DNA from: Haloferax denitrificans ATCC 35960
GTDB taxonomy: Archaea; Halobacteriota; Halobacteria; Halobacteriales; Haloferacaceae
DNA: 64,000 nucleotides
NCBI RefSeq assembly: GCF_000337795.1
Contig: NZ_AOLP01000019.1
Span: 310,001-374,000 of the forward strand
Direction of reading: 5' to 3'
Below the pieces are notes generated by a model that saw only the letters and a program-made list of their open reading frames with translations, did no database searches and was not told where the DNA came from. A program made the translations under genes and the position numbers. Positions 10,910-19,763 of this stretch are shown here, piece after piece. Each line of letters starts with the position of its first letter. The first letter of the stretch is position 1.

Positions 10910-11620
10910 TCACCGAACTTCGACCGTTCTTTCGACCGTTCCCGGATGCTCGACAGCGCCCGCGAGCGCCGCGACCGCGTCGGTCTCGTCCACGTCGGCC
11001 CCGTGGACCGCGAGGAGGACCACCACGTCCCCGTCGTGTTCGACCGTCGCCAGGTGGAGTCGCACTTCGGCCGACCCGCCCTCGTAGGCGACCGTCTCGC
11101 CGTCGACGGCGGTCTCGCCGGCTTCGACCTCGACCGTCCCCGCGTAGGTGACGAGTTCCGTCTCCGACCCGAGCATCGTGACGTTCCGCGCGCCGACCTC
11201 GCGGACGCCGTTGACCTCGGGGACGTTTCCGAGCGCCTGCGCGTCGGCGAGGAGGTCGAGACCGGCCGCGACGAGTTCGCGGTTGCCGAGGTTCGAAAGC
11301 GGGTTGACCGACTGCCCGGCGACCTCGGCGTTCGGCGACGAGACGACCGCGAGGGCCGTGATATCGTCGTCGTCGGTCGTCTTCGAGTAGCCGGACACCC
11401 AGACCTCCGCGCCGACGGACCGAGCGGCGGGGCCGACGCCCACGTCGTACGAAAGCGGGACGACCGTGCTGTTGCCGTGGACGTAGCCGTGTGCCTCGTA
11501 GGCCGACGCGGGAATCGTCGCCGGCTGGGCCGCGAACGTGGTCGAATCGCCGAGCCCACCGAGGCAACCGGCGAGGGCGACGACGAGCGCGAGCGCGAGG
11601 GCTGTGCGTAGTTGAGGCAT
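10910..11620 (-). CDS. haloarchaeal lipoprotein of unknown function
   Basis: A 236-residue protein starting at ATG 11620 with a hydrophobic signal (residues 5-17) and lipobox VALAGC, so it should be lipid-anchored outside the membrane. The mature part has a beta-rich look, with FAAQPATIPASAYEAHGYVHG near the start and a pair of segments concerning VWVSGYSKT and TVEVEAGE. It resembles a haloarchaeal lipoprotein family that I believe is called DUF6517; function unknown. An upstream extension in frame lacks coding character and would bury the signal peptide, so it is rejected. It faces korB tail-to-tail with 33 bases between. Confidence 0.75.
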   Translation of the reverse strand: MPQLRTALALALVVALAGCLGGLGDSTTFAAQPATIPASAYEAHGYVHGNSTVVPLSYDVGVGPAARSVGAEVWVSGYSKTTDDDDITALAVVSSPNAEVAGQSVNPLSNLGNRELVAAGLDLLADAQALGNVPEVNGVREVGARNVTMLGSETELVTYAGTVEVEAGETAVDGETVAYEGGSAEVRLHLATVEHDGDVVVLLAVHGADVDETDAVAALAGAVEHPGTVERTVEVR

Positions 11621-11778
11621 GCGACCTAGAGGCGCGCAGAGAGCATGACAGTCTCGCCGCCGCGAAAAAGAGCCGAGCGACCGGCCGAGTCGGTCCGAGC
11701 GGGACCAAGCGGGCCCGGGCGACCGAGGTGACCGAACCGCCGTCGAGTCTCCCGGCGGGTCTCCCGGCGACTCGCTCG

Positions 11779-11976
11779 TTACTCCACCGTCTCGATGCGG
11801 AGCTGGTAGCGCGTCCCGCAGTCGAGACACCGCGCGTCGGCGGACTCGATGAGCTCCGTCACCAACACCTCGCCGAACTCGCAGTTCGGACACTCGTAGA
11901 CGAGCGAGTCACCCGCGATGCGGTGTGCGAACGCGTTCGTGTTCTCTTCTGTCAGCGGCTCTGATGCGGACGACAT
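11779..11976 (-). CDS. small zinc-ribbon protein
   Basis: A 65-residue protein beginning MSSASEPLTEEN at 11976. Two CxxC pairs, CPNC (near residue 28) and CLDC (near 49), should bind one zinc in a ribbon. No other domain is present. It stands alone between a lipoprotein and a divergent aldo/keto reductase. A longer in-frame start at 12078 adds arginine-rich sequence without haloarchaeal acidic bias and is unlikely. Function unknown; RNA or protein binding is typical of such ribbons. Confidence 0.75.
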   Translation of the reverse strand: MSSASEPLTEENTNAFAHRIAGDSLVYECPNCEFGEVLVTELIESADARCLDCGTRYQLRIETVE

Positions 11977-12154
11977 TCCTGACCACCGTACAGATATGCT
12001 ACCACGTGACACATAAACTATCCGCCGCCGAGCGTCAGTTGGCGTCGAATGACGAACGTCCGAGCCTCCGTGTGACATACTCTCAGGCCGTGAAAGCCGG
12101 AAATTCGTCCGCCCTTTCGGAACGCCTTTTCAACTCGCGGCCCACTGCTCACCC

Positions 12155-12985
12155 ATGACGGAGAACCCCACCTCAGTAGACGACGCACCGCGAGCGAACG
12201 GGATGCCGATGCTCGGCCTCGGAACGTGGCAGAACACGGACGCCGACGAGTGTCGCAACGCGGTGCAGACGGCGCTGGAGATGGGCTACCGCCACATCGA
12301 CACCGCCCAAGCGTACGGAAACGAGGCGGAGGTCGGCGAGGGTATCGCCGCCGCCGACGTCGACCGCGACGACGTGTTCCTCGCGACGAAGGTGTGGATT
12401 GACGAGCTCGCTTACGACGACGTCATCGAGAGCACCGAAGCGAGTCTCGAAAAACTCGGCGTCGACTACGTCGACCTCCTGTACGTCCACTGGCCGTCCC
12501 GCGAGTACGACGCCGAAGAGACGCTCGCGGCCTTCGACGAACTCGTCGACCGGGGGTTGACCGAGCGCGTCGGCATCTCCAACTTCGAACCCGAACAGGT
12601 CCGCGAGGCCGTCGAACTGTCCGAGTCGGGAGTCTTCGCCAACCAAATCGAGATGCACCCGCTTCTCCAACAGGAGGAACTCCGCGAGGTCTGCGCCGAG
12701 GAGGACATCGAAATCGTCGCGTACTCCCCGCTCGCCCGCGGAGCGGTGTTCGACGTGGACGTGCTATCCGATATCGCCGAGAAGCACGACGCGAGCGAGG
12801 CGCAGGTGTCCTTGGCGTGGCTCCGCGAGAAGGGCGTCACCGCGATTCCGAAGGCGACGAGCGAGGCCCACATCCGCGACAACTGGGAGTCGCTCGCGCT
12901 CGAACTCGACGACGAGGACGTGGCCGCCATCGACGCCATCGACGTCGAAGACCGCCGCGTCGACCCCGGTTTCGCGCCCTGGTAA
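12155..12985 (+). CDS. aldo/keto reductase
   Basis: NAD(P)H-dependent reductase of small carbonyl compounds; TIM barrel of 276 residues. The catalytic tetrad can be placed: Asp and Tyr in HIDTAQAYGNE (near residues 48-53), Lys in LATKVW, His in YVHWPS. The NADP-binding end contains IPKATSEAHIRDNWES. A pyrimidine-rich TATA-like stretch CCTTTTCAAC begins about 32 bases before the ATG, consistent with a leaderless message. Close to 2,5-diketo-gluconate reductase-type members; exact substrate unknown. Confidence 0.9.
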   Translation: MTENPTSVDDAPRANGMPMLGLGTWQNTDADECRNAVQTALEMGYRHIDTAQAYGNEAEVGEGIAAADVDRDDVFLATKVWIDELAYDDVIESTEASLEKLGVDYVDLLYVHWPSREYDAEETLAAFDELVDRGLTERVGISNFEPEQVREAVELSESGVFANQIEMHPLLQQEELREVCAEEDIEIVAYSPLARGAVFDVDVLSDIAEKHDASEAQVSLAWLREKGVTAIPKATSEAHIRDNWESLALELDDEDVAAIDAIDVEDRRVDPGFAPW

Positions 12986-13073
12986 GCGACCGAACCCGCG
13001 TTTTTCCGGTTCGACGCTCGATTCGCGGGTCGGAGCCGCAACCGATTTGTCGAACGAGTCCCGACAGAATTCC

Positions 13074-13265
13074 ATGGAGTTCGACCTCCCCAAGACAGTC
13101 GCGTTGCTCGTCGCGCTCGTCGTCGTCGGAACCGCGGCCCTCGTCGGGATGGGTGTGATGGCCACGAGTACGGTCCTGATGATGGTGACCCCCGCGATGC
13201 TCGTCTTCGGGGCCGTCTGTCTCGCCATCGGCGTCAAACACGGCGAGTACCGCGCGTCGAACTAA
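13074..13265 (+). CDS. two-helix small membrane protein
   Basis: A 63-residue protein starting MEFDLPKTVALLV. Two hydrophobic helices (about residues 8-27 and 31-52) are joined by a short MATSTV turn, ending KHGEYRASN. No catalytic motif. A TTG at 13047 would extend it by nine residues, but the ATG is preferred. Such tiny two-helix proteins recur in haloarchaea; function unknown. Confidence 0.65.
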   Translation: MEFDLPKTVALLVALVVVGTAALVGMGVMATSTVLMMVTPAMLVFGAVCLAIGVKHGEYRASN

Positions 13266-13280
13266 CGGCGCGGACGAATC

Positions 13281-13286
13281 AAAAAA
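13281..13286 (-). terminator. T6 tract after the DUF373 gene
   Basis: Six consecutive T on the minus strand start 16 bases after the DUF373 stop. Archaeal termination acts at U-rich tracts, helped by aCPSF1, which is encoded in this same window. Confidence 0.45.
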
Positions 13287-13301
13287 GCGACCCGAAGCCG
13301 C

Positions 13302-14441
13302 TCAGCTCTCGTTTTCTCGCGGCGCGTCGACCACGTCGTCCAGCGTCTCGTCGGAGACGCTCGCCGAGATGCGGACGCCCACGACGCTCACGACGACGCC
13401 GGCGACGATGAAAATCACCAGCCGCTGGACCGGCGTGAGCGCGAGTCGCCCGAGCAGTTCGAGGTTCGCCAACTCGCCCTGCCGTTCGAGGAGGAAGCCG
13501 GCGAAGCCGCGGACGACGAGGCCGATGGCGACGACGCCGAACGGGAGGTTCATGTACGACGTGGAGACGCGCTCGCTCCCGATGAGTTCGTCCAAGAGGC
13601 GACCCGCGCTCGCGGTCAACGCGGCGAGCGCCAGCCACGGGACGCTGTGGTAGACGAACAGGAGCGACGGGACGAGCACCTCCTCGCTCCCGCCGCCGAC
13701 GCCGGGCGACCGAATGGCGAGCGCGCCGAGGAACAGCCCGACGATAGCCAGTCCCGCGGCGACCGCGTAGGTGACGACCGACACCTGCCCCGAGTAGAGG
13801 GCGTCACGAACCTGGTCCGGGGCGTCCGAGAGGAACTCGTCGATGGCCAGCCCCTTGTAGAGGAGCACCGCACCCATCAGGGCGGCGAGGCCGGCCAGCG
13901 CGACCGCGGGGGTGAACTGGACGAGAAGCAACGGGACGAGCAGTAGCCCGACGCCGAGCGGGACGAGTATCGTCGAGCGAAGCTCCTCGTCGCCGAGGAA
14001 CTGCTTGAGCAGGTAGTACGTCGACTCGATGTCGTGGGCCTGCCGGACGACCACGCGGTCGACCGCGTCGACCCGGAGCCTGCTCTCGACGACGGGGACG
14101 AGCCGCTCGTCTTCCGCGCTGTCGATGACGACGACCGCGGACTCGACGTCGTACCGCTCGACGAGGTCGTCGAGCTGTCGCGCGACGGCGCGGTCGGCCC
14201 CGACGGCGCTGTCGCTCGTCCCCGAGACGACCGCGATTTCGGCGTCCTCGCGCTCGTCTCTGAGTTCGCGCGTCGTCCGCAACGCCGCGAGAAGGCAGTT
14301 GACGCTCGAATCCTCGGGGTCAGCGAGCCCCACGTCCGTAACGAGCGACCTGACCGCTTCCCAGCCGACGACGGGCGTCGAGAGCCCGGTCTTCCGGCCG
14401 ATGTCGTTCGCCCGGTCGACACAGAGGACGAGCGTTGTCAC
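13302..14441 (-). CDS. DUF373 family membrane protein
   Basis: A 379-residue archaeal protein with GTG start. The N-terminal soluble half (1-155) begins TTLVLCVDRANDIG and contains the acidic nucleotide-like fold segments AEIAVVSGTSDS and SAVVVIDSAEDE, with VVRQAHDIESTYYLLKQFL. Five to six membrane helices follow (about 157-200, 220-245, 255-280, 300-325, 345-370). A TTTTTAG element at 14466-14472 on the minus strand lies 27 bases before the GTG and supports this start. Function of DUF373 is unknown. The gene lies 43 bases after the SppA-like protease gene, which reads toward it. Confidence 0.85.
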   Translation of the reverse strand: MTTLVLCVDRANDIGRKTGLSTPVVGWEAVRSLVTDVGLADPEDSSVNCLLAALRTTRELRDEREDAEIAVVSGTSDSAVGADRAVARQLDDLVERYDVESAVVVIDSAEDERLVPVVESRLRVDAVDRVVVRQAHDIESTYYLLKQFLGDEELRSTILVPLGVGLLLVPLLLVQFTPAVALAGLAALMGAVLLYKGLAIDEFLSDAPDQVRDALYSGQVSVVTYAVAAGLAIVGLFLGALAIRSPGVGGGSEEVLVPSLLFVYHSVPWLALAALTASAGRLLDELIGSERVSTSYMNLPFGVVAIGLVVRGFAGFLLERQGELANLELLGRLALTPVQRLVIFIVAGVVVSVVGVRISASVSDETLDDVVDAPRENES

Positions 14442-14463
14442 GTGGCAGACGAACGCGGGCGCG

Positions 14464-14475
14464 GGCTAAAAAGCC
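14464..14475 (-). promoter_or_regulatory. palindromic TATA-like element before the DUF373 gene
   Basis: GGCTAAAAAGCC is a perfect 12-base palindrome apart from its A/T centre, located between sppA and the DUF373 gene. Its minus-strand TTTTTAG is 27 bases before the GTG start. It could act as promoter, and its hairpin plus T-run could also end sppA transcripts. Confidence 0.4.
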
Positions 14476-14484
14476 TCCCAGTCG

Positions 14485-15486
14485 TCAGAACCGAAACGAG
14501 AAGCCGTCGTCCGCTTCGACCGACGAGGCGAGGCCCGCACCGAAGGCGTACGCCGCCCCCTCGACGCCGCCGCGGAGCCTGTCGGTGAGGCCGACTTCGG
14601 GGGTGAACTCCCGGACCGAGACGTCGTCGCGGCCGAGGAGTTCGGCGAGTCGGTCTTCCACGTCGTCGCGGGTGCCCAGCGAGTCGACCAGCCCGAGTTC
14701 GCGGGCCTCCTCGCCGAGGTAGACGCGGGCTTCCGTGTCGCGGACGACCTCCGGGTCCATGTCGCGACCCTCGGCCACGCGCTCGACGAAGTCGTCGTAG
14801 TAGTCGTCGATGAGGCCCTGCAGGTACTCGCGTTCGTCGTCGGTCGGCTCCTTGAGGGCCATCCCGGCGTCCTTGTACTTCCCCGCGGCGAACCGCTCGT
14901 AGGAGAGGCCGAGTTTGTCGGCCAACTCCGAGGCGTTGACCGACGAGCCGATGACGCCGATTGAGCCGACGACGCTCACGTCGTGGGACCACAGCTCGTC
15001 ACAGCCGCTGGCAATCCAGTAGCCGCCCGAGGCGCAGGTGTCGGTGGCGTAGGCGACCGTCGGCCCGTCGAAGTCGGCGGCGGCCCGGCGGATGTCGTCG
15101 CTCGGCAGGACCTCGCCGCCGGGCGTGTTCAGTTTGACGAGGAGCGCGTCGACGTTCTCGTCGTCGGCCGCGGCGTCGATCTGTTCGACGATGTCGTCGG
15201 CGGGCGTGCCGCCGCCGCGGCCCGGAACCGGACCGCCCCCGCCGTCGCGGGAAATCGGCCCTTCGACGGCGACCTCGGCCACGTCGTAGTCGGGGAACGC
15301 CGAGGCGGCGAGTCTGCCGCCGACGCGGAGCGCGGCGACGACGGTGCCGATGACCAAGAGGAGCCCCGCGAGGTCGGCGAGCGTGTCGGGGACGCTGTAG
15401 AACAGGACCCAGCCGACCGCCGCCGCGACGACGGCGAGGACGACCACGATAGCCAGCCGGTAGACGCGCGTGAAGCTGTCGGTCAC
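14485..15486 (-). CDS. sppA: signal peptide peptidase SppA-like S49 protease
   Basis: Membrane-bound serine protease of 333 residues, GTG start. Two hydrophobic helices fill residues 9-55. The S49 domain follows: NTPGGEVLPSDDIRRA, nucleophile Ser in DTCASGGYWIAS (near residue 157), and the catalytic Lys region in AAGKYKDAG (near 205-210), with SVVGSIGVIGS between. The size matches single-domain archaeal SppA rather than the long bacterial form. It probably degrades leftover signal peptides or membrane-protein fragments. Together with the downstream DUF373 gene it lies in one direction. Confidence 0.88.
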   Translation of the reverse strand: MTDSFTRVYRLAIVVVLAVVAAAVGWVLFYSVPDTLADLAGLLLVIGTVVAALRVGGRLAASAFPDYDVAEVAVEGPISRDGGGGPVPGRGGGTPADDIVEQIDAAADDENVDALLVKLNTPGGEVLPSDDIRRAAADFDGPTVAYATDTCASGGYWIASGCDELWSHDVSVVGSIGVIGSSVNASELADKLGLSYERFAAGKYKDAGMALKEPTDDEREYLQGLIDDYYDDFVERVAEGRDMDPEVVRDTEARVYLGEEARELGLVDSLGTRDDVEDRLAELLGRDDVSVREFTPEVGLTDRLRGGVEGAAYAFGAGLASSVEADDGFSFRF

Positions 15487-15576
15487 GGTGAATCACTCAT
15501 GGCTGTCGCTCGGGCTTCGAACGGGATAAAAATGACACGTCGCAAGCGCGACGGAGAGAGAGAAAGTGACCGGAGT

Positions 15577-16500
15577 TTAGAGCAGACCGGACTTCTGGAG
15601 CTTCATCAGGTCCTCGGTCTCGAGGGTCTCGCCTTCCTTGAACTTCTGGTAGATCTCCTCGGCCTCGGCCTTGGCGGCCTCGCGCTCCTCGGCGCGGGAG
15701 TCCTTGCGCTGGCGCTCTTCCTTCTTGTCCAGCTCGCGGAGGCGCTTCTGGACGCGGACGAAGTCCTCGTGGTGACGGTCGGCCGCTTCCTGGGCTTCGA
15801 CGAAGAGCTCGTGCATCTCGTCGGCCTTGTCGCGGATGTCGTCGGCCTCGCGGTAGGCCTCGATCATCTGGTTGTGGTGCTCCTGGGCGTCGTCGGCCAG
15901 CTCGGTCACCTTCTGGTGGTGCTGGGACGCCTCGGAGCGGACCTCTTCTGCCTCTTCGATGAGCTCTTCGAGGTCACCGCTCTCTTCGACCTTGTCCTTT
16001 TTCTGGCGAAGCTCTTCGCGCTTGTTCTCGATTTTCTCGATGAGCTCGCGCTCGTCTTCGGTCGAGAGGACTTCGGTCTGCTGGCGGAACTCGAGTTGCT
16101 CGATCTCCTCTTTGAGCTCGTCGATGTCCTTGCCGTCGTCGAGCTCGAGGTCGCTTTTCATCTCGTCGACCTCGTCGAAGAGCTCGTTGGCCTTCGCGTT
16201 GAGCTCGTTGCGGCTCTGCTTGTGTTCCTGCACCTGCGAGTTCATCTCGTCGCGCTTCTCGCGGTGCTTCTGGGCTTCGTCGACCTTCTCGCGAGTCTTC
16301 GCGTTGAGGTCGTCGCGCTTGGACGCGCGCTCAGAAGCCATCTGGTTTAGTTCATTGCGGCGGTCACGGAGTTGACCGGCGAGTTTGATGAGTTCGCCTT
16401 TCGAGCCGCTCTCGAGCTTTTCGTCTGGGAGATCGATGTTTCGTGCCTCGTCGAGTTCCTGCACGTCGAACTCGCTAAGTACTTCCTGCTTCGTTACCAT
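15577..16500 (-). CDS. archaeal coiled-coil protein
   Basis: A 307-residue protein almost wholly made of charged heptad-like helices from about residue 25 to 285, with no membrane segment and no catalytic motif. It begins MVTKQEVLSEFDVQELDEARN and ends ETEDLMKLQKSGLL. It belongs to the abundant archaeal coiled-coil family sometimes mislabelled phosphoserine phosphatase (I recall DUF7121). Its codons are clean and its upstream region is 299 bases long, suggesting a regulated or highly expressed structural protein. Function unknown. Confidence 0.8.
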   Translation of the reverse strand: MVTKQEVLSEFDVQELDEARNIDLPDEKLESGSKGELIKLAGQLRDRRNELNQMASERASKRDDLNAKTREKVDEAQKHREKRDEMNSQVQEHKQSRNELNAKANELFDEVDEMKSDLELDDGKDIDELKEEIEQLEFRQQTEVLSTEDERELIEKIENKREELRQKKDKVEESGDLEELIEEAEEVRSEASQHHQKVTELADDAQEHHNQMIEAYREADDIRDKADEMHELFVEAQEAADRHHEDFVRVQKRLRELDKKEERQRKDSRAEEREAAKAEAEEIYQKFKEGETLETEDLMKLQKSGLL

Positions 16501-16799
16501 GCGTAATCAATCCTCGATACCATCACCACTCCGTGCGTGGCGGCTGCTCGTGGGAGTGCGACCGACCGTGGATAAGAATTCCCGATCATTCTGCGTGCGA
16601 TGCCGCCGGAACGCCGGAGGCGCTCAGGTACATACACATACAGGCGACCAGTTAATAAATACTTCGGTGGAAATTCGGGTGAAAACAGTTACCACACCGC
16701 TCGTATCGACCGTATTCACCATGTTAGTTGTTGCCACAGTCGTATATAAATGGGATGTGAATCGGGGAGGCTAAACCGAGTCGGGTCGGATGCCACGCC
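16501..16799. other. 299-base divergent intergenic region
   Basis: Separates the coiled-coil gene (minus) from the DUF371 gene (plus). It holds a strong TATA-like CGTATATAAATGGG at 16741-16754 pointing right and an AT-rich GTTAATAAATAC at 16651-16662 that reads GTATTTATTAAC on the minus strand, pointing left. The left promoter would leave a leader over 100 bases long. No open reading frame with coding character was found. Confidence 0.5.
16741..16754 (+). promoter_or_regulatory. TATA-like box upstream of the DUF371 gene
   Basis: CGTATATAAATGGG is among the best TATA matches in the window, about 50 bases before the ATG at 16800, predicting a leader of about 20-25 bases. Confidence 0.5.
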
Positions 16800-17225
16800 A
16801 TGAGAGAGGTCATTCGCGCACGCGGCCACGAACACGTGCGCGCCGAACACGCGAGCACCTTCGAGGTGACGACAGACGACTGGCTCACCCCCGCCGGCGA
16901 CTGCATCATCGGCGTCGAGGCCGACCGCACGCCCGCCGACTTCGACCCGGCGTTCGTCGAGGCCTGCCAGTCCCACGACGCGACTATCGACGTGCACGTC
17001 CGCGTGGACGCGGGCGACGACGCCCACGAACAGACCGTCAGCGCCCGCGGGCATCCCGACCTCACGTTCGAGGGCGACCGCAGTATCGTCTTCCGCACGA
17101 GCGACTACGTGGACGACCGAACCGGCGCGGTCGGCGCGGCCCACGCCGCGGCCGGCTTCGACCGCGACCTCGTCTCGGCGCTCGCCGACGGCGCGGAACT
17201 GACGGTCACCATCGAAGTCGAGTAA
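16800..17225 (+). CDS. DUF371 family protein
   Basis: A 141-residue soluble protein matching the archaeal DUF371 pattern: REVIRARGHEHVRAEHASTFEVT at the start, LTPAGDCIIGVEAD near residue 30, and RGHPDLTFEGDRSIVFRTSDYVDDRT around 85-110. No catalytic residues are assignable. It precedes an endonuclease III-like gene by 75 bases on the same strand, but that gene has its own TATA-like box, so co-transcription is uncertain. Confidence 0.85.
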   Translation: MREVIRARGHEHVRAEHASTFEVTTDDWLTPAGDCIIGVEADRTPADFDPAFVEACQSHDATIDVHVRVDAGDDAHEQTVSARGHPDLTFEGDRSIVFRTSDYVDDRTGAVGAAHAAAGFDRDLVSALADGAELTVTIEVE

Positions 17226-17300
17226 CCCCGCGCGATCGCGCCGGCCGACCGGGAGAGGCGACGAGATGCGTTTTTCACCGCGCGGTCGCAACCACCGGAC

Positions 17301-18077
17301 ATGCCCGACGAACCCGCAGAGAACATCAGCGGCGGCGCGAGCGGCGGCGGCCGAGAGACGGTGTTCGACCCCGCCGACCCCGAGACCGCGACGCGCGCCG
17401 AGGTCGTCGTCGACCGCCTCGGCGAGCGCTACTGGCGGAAGGCCTACGGCGGGCAGGGCGGCTTCGAGTGTCTCGTCCGAACCATTCTGAGCCAGAACAC
17501 GAGCGACAAGGCGAGCCAGCCGGCCCACGACGAACTCATGGCGCAGTACGGCGGCGGCGACCTCGCCGAGTCGCTGGCGGCGGCCGACCGCGAGGGCATC
17601 GTCGACGCCATCCGCTCCGGCGGGCTCTACAACCAGAAGTCGAAGCTCATCCAAGGCGTCGCAGAGGAGGTGCTGGCCGACTTCGGAAGCGAGGCCGACT
17701 TCGACCGCTACGTCCGCGAGGAAGCCCCCGCGACGGTCCGCGACCGGCTCTTGGAGATGAAGGGCGTCGGCCCAAAGACTGCCGACTGCGTCCTCCTCTT
17801 TGCGGGCGGGCGCGGCGGCGTCTTCCCCGTCGACACCCACGTCCACCGCATCGCTCGACGCATCGGACTCGCGCCCGCCGACGCCGACCACGAAGGCGTT
17901 CGGGCGGCGCTCGAACGCGACATTCCCGACGAGAAGTGCGGCTTCGGCCACACCGCGATGATTCAGTTCGGCCGCGAGTTCTGCAAAGCACGCAAGCCCG
18001 CGTGTCTCGACGGGCCCGAAGCGTGCCCGATGGCCGACGTGTGCGAGATGGTCGGCGTAACCGACAACTCGGAGTAA
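17301..18077 (+). CDS. endonuclease III-like DNA glycosylase (paralogue 1)
   Basis: HhH-GPD base-excision enzyme of 258 residues. The helix-hairpin-helix with catalytic Lys is MKGVGPKTADCVLLF (near residue 153) and the catalytic Asp is in PVDTHVHRIARR. Four cysteines near the C-terminus are spaced C-X6-C-X6-C-X5-C, not the C-X6-C-X2-C-X5-C of classical Nth seen in the second copy at 51500, so the iron-sulphur loop has a four-residue insertion. The first 30 residues are a glycine-rich extension. CGTTTTTCACC about 30 bases upstream suggests a leaderless start. Substrate range (thymine glycol, uracil, mismatch) cannot be told. Confidence 0.87.
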   Translation: MPDEPAENISGGASGGGRETVFDPADPETATRAEVVVDRLGERYWRKAYGGQGGFECLVRTILSQNTSDKASQPAHDELMAQYGGGDLAESLAAADREGIVDAIRSGGLYNQKSKLIQGVAEEVLADFGSEADFDRYVREEAPATVRDRLLEMKGVGPKTADCVLLFAGGRGGVFPVDTHVHRIARRIGLAPADADHEGVRAALERDIPDEKCGFGHTAMIQFGREFCKARKPACLDGPEACPMADVCEMVGVTDNSE

Positions 18078-18181
18078 GAGACACAGTCTGGACTATCTCA
18101 AGAATGTCCTCGTAAGTCGGACAGTCTTGACGTTCGATATTACAGAGAAAACAATATGTGAAACGGATAGTATCATCCCGC

Positions 18182-19690
18182 ATGGAATCGACAGACCGAC
18201 TGATCGGTCTTGGAACTAAATCTGTTGCAGTCGGGGCGTTCATAATTGGATATGTTCAGTGGGCACCGAGCAGAATTGCGGAACTTCTGAACTCTCCGAC
18301 CTATATAGGGTATCTGATATCACTCCAGTTTGGACTCTTAGTCGTCATCGTATTCTCGATTTTGTACATTATCTCTCACCTGAACGAGGTCCAAAAAGAG
18401 ATCGAGGACAACATCGACCAGAGCGTTAATTATTACATCTCAAATTTGGATTCGATCAACGAGGAGTTCTTAGAGACGCTCCAAGACGGAGACGACGACG
18501 ACGCGGAAGAGCAACCCGAAGAGATAGCCACAGACGGCGGGTCCCAGCCGCTCGACACTCACGTCCAAAAGCCGAACGGCGACCCGGAAGTCAGTCAGCA
18601 AAACACGGCCGATGACGAAGAGGAACCCCGGTCAGAGACGGAATCCTTGAGCCGGCTAACGACCACGGGGCGAGGGATGTTAGTCGGAATCGTCGTCGGA
18701 ATCCCGCTTGGATTGTTATATTCTCTCGATGCGACGGTAATCGGTGGGCTACTCGGCGCGCTACTCGGAAACGAAATCGAATATCAGGCGATTAGACGGC
18801 AGGCACACCAGCGGGAACCGGATACCGATTACCGAACATCCAGTGAGGGTTCAAAAGATAAGATATTTGACATTTTGAAAAATTCGAGGCGACGATCAAC
18901 CATCCGGATGGTATCCCAGTCGGATTCACCACTGACTATCGAAGAGATCGCTGAGCGAATCGCCGCTCAAGAGAACGATAAAGCGCGGTCTCAACTGACG
19001 TCTGATGAGCGTCAAAGAGTGTACATCACCCTCTATCAATTGCATCTGAGGAAGTTGTCCGAAGAGGAGATAATAGAGTTTGACGAAGAGAGCGGAGTCG
19101 TCCGTCGCGGGGAACTGTTTGACCCGTATCTTCGTTCACTTCACGAATATATCCCAGAAAACGACTTAGGTCAACGGGAACTGGACAACTGCTTCCACAT
19201 CCTACAGAACGCACGGCGTAGAATGGTCATCGAGACCCTCGAAGACGTTGAATCTCCGGTCTCCATCGGCGACCTCGCGGAACGAATCGCATCCAACGAG
19301 ACCAATAAAGCGATTGGACAGTTGACCTCGTCGGAGCGAAAGAGGGTCTACACGGCACTGTATCAGGCTCACCTACCGAAGTTAGCCGACGCGGATGTAA
19401 TCGATTTCGACAAGCACCGCGGGAAAGTTAGCCGGGGAGACCGATTTGAAGACTATCTCAGAGCGAGTGCAGGGCGGAGGTCGCCGAGGAGACGATGGTT
19501 GAATACGAATCTGGAGCCACTCTCAGAGCCGATATACTATCTCTTCATCGGTGTCACAGCTATCGTCATCCTCCTCGGAAACGTCGGCGAGCTAGCGGTG
19601 ATCTCCAACATCAGTGCGAACGTCTGGTTCGCGATCTATACCGCACTGGTGTTCGTGCCGATTATTTATCGGTTTACACAGAACCCGTGA
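18182..19690 (+). CDS. membrane protein with two tandem winged-helix-like domains (accessory)
   Basis: A 502-residue protein in visibly AT-richer DNA than its neighbours. Hydrophobic helices lie near residues 22-45 and 48-75, a glycine-rich membrane pair near 168-205, and two more at the C-terminus (about 440-465 and 472-495). Between them are two homologous cytoplasmic domains (about 215-310 and 325-420) sharing the pattern (F)xILxNxRRR, IxxLAERIAxxExxKAxxQLTSxERxRVYxxLYQxHLxKL. This is the haloarchaeal DUF7344-type putative winged helix, usually single and soluble. A GTG at 18158 would add eight residues. No partner gene adjoins. A membrane-tethered transcription regulator or sensor is inference. 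Confidence 0.72.
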   Translation: MESTDRLIGLGTKSVAVGAFIIGYVQWAPSRIAELLNSPTYIGYLISLQFGLLVVIVFSILYIISHLNEVQKEIEDNIDQSVNYYISNLDSINEEFLETLQDGDDDDAEEQPEEIATDGGSQPLDTHVQKPNGDPEVSQQNTADDEEEPRSETESLSRLTTTGRGMLVGIVVGIPLGLLYSLDATVIGGLLGALLGNEIEYQAIRRQAHQREPDTDYRTSSEGSKDKIFDILKNSRRRSTIRMVSQSDSPLTIEEIAERIAAQENDKARSQLTSDERQRVYITLYQLHLRKLSEEEIIEFDEESGVVRRGELFDPYLRSLHEYIPENDLGQRELDNCFHILQNARRRMVIETLEDVESPVSIGDLAERIASNETNKAIGQLTSSERKRVYTALYQAHLPKLADADVIDFDKHRGKVSRGDRFEDYLRASAGRRSPRRRWLNTNLEPLSEPIYYLFIGVTAIVILLGNVGELAVISNISANVWFAIYTALVFVPIIYRFTQNP

Positions 19691-19763
19691 AGCCTTGAAA
19701 ACCCCCGCACGTCGTCCGTTCGAGGCGTTTTCCGATCGTGTCTCACCGCAGATGGGTGACTGA

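Noticed and set aside
15577-16500. Phosphoserine phosphatase label for the coiled-coil protein
   Set aside because: No HAD motif (DxDxT/V) is visible; the protein is coiled coil throughout.
18158-18181. GTG start for the tandem winged-helix membrane protein
   Set aside because: Would add eight residues only; the ATG at 18182 suffices. Not excluded by sequence, but not preferred.
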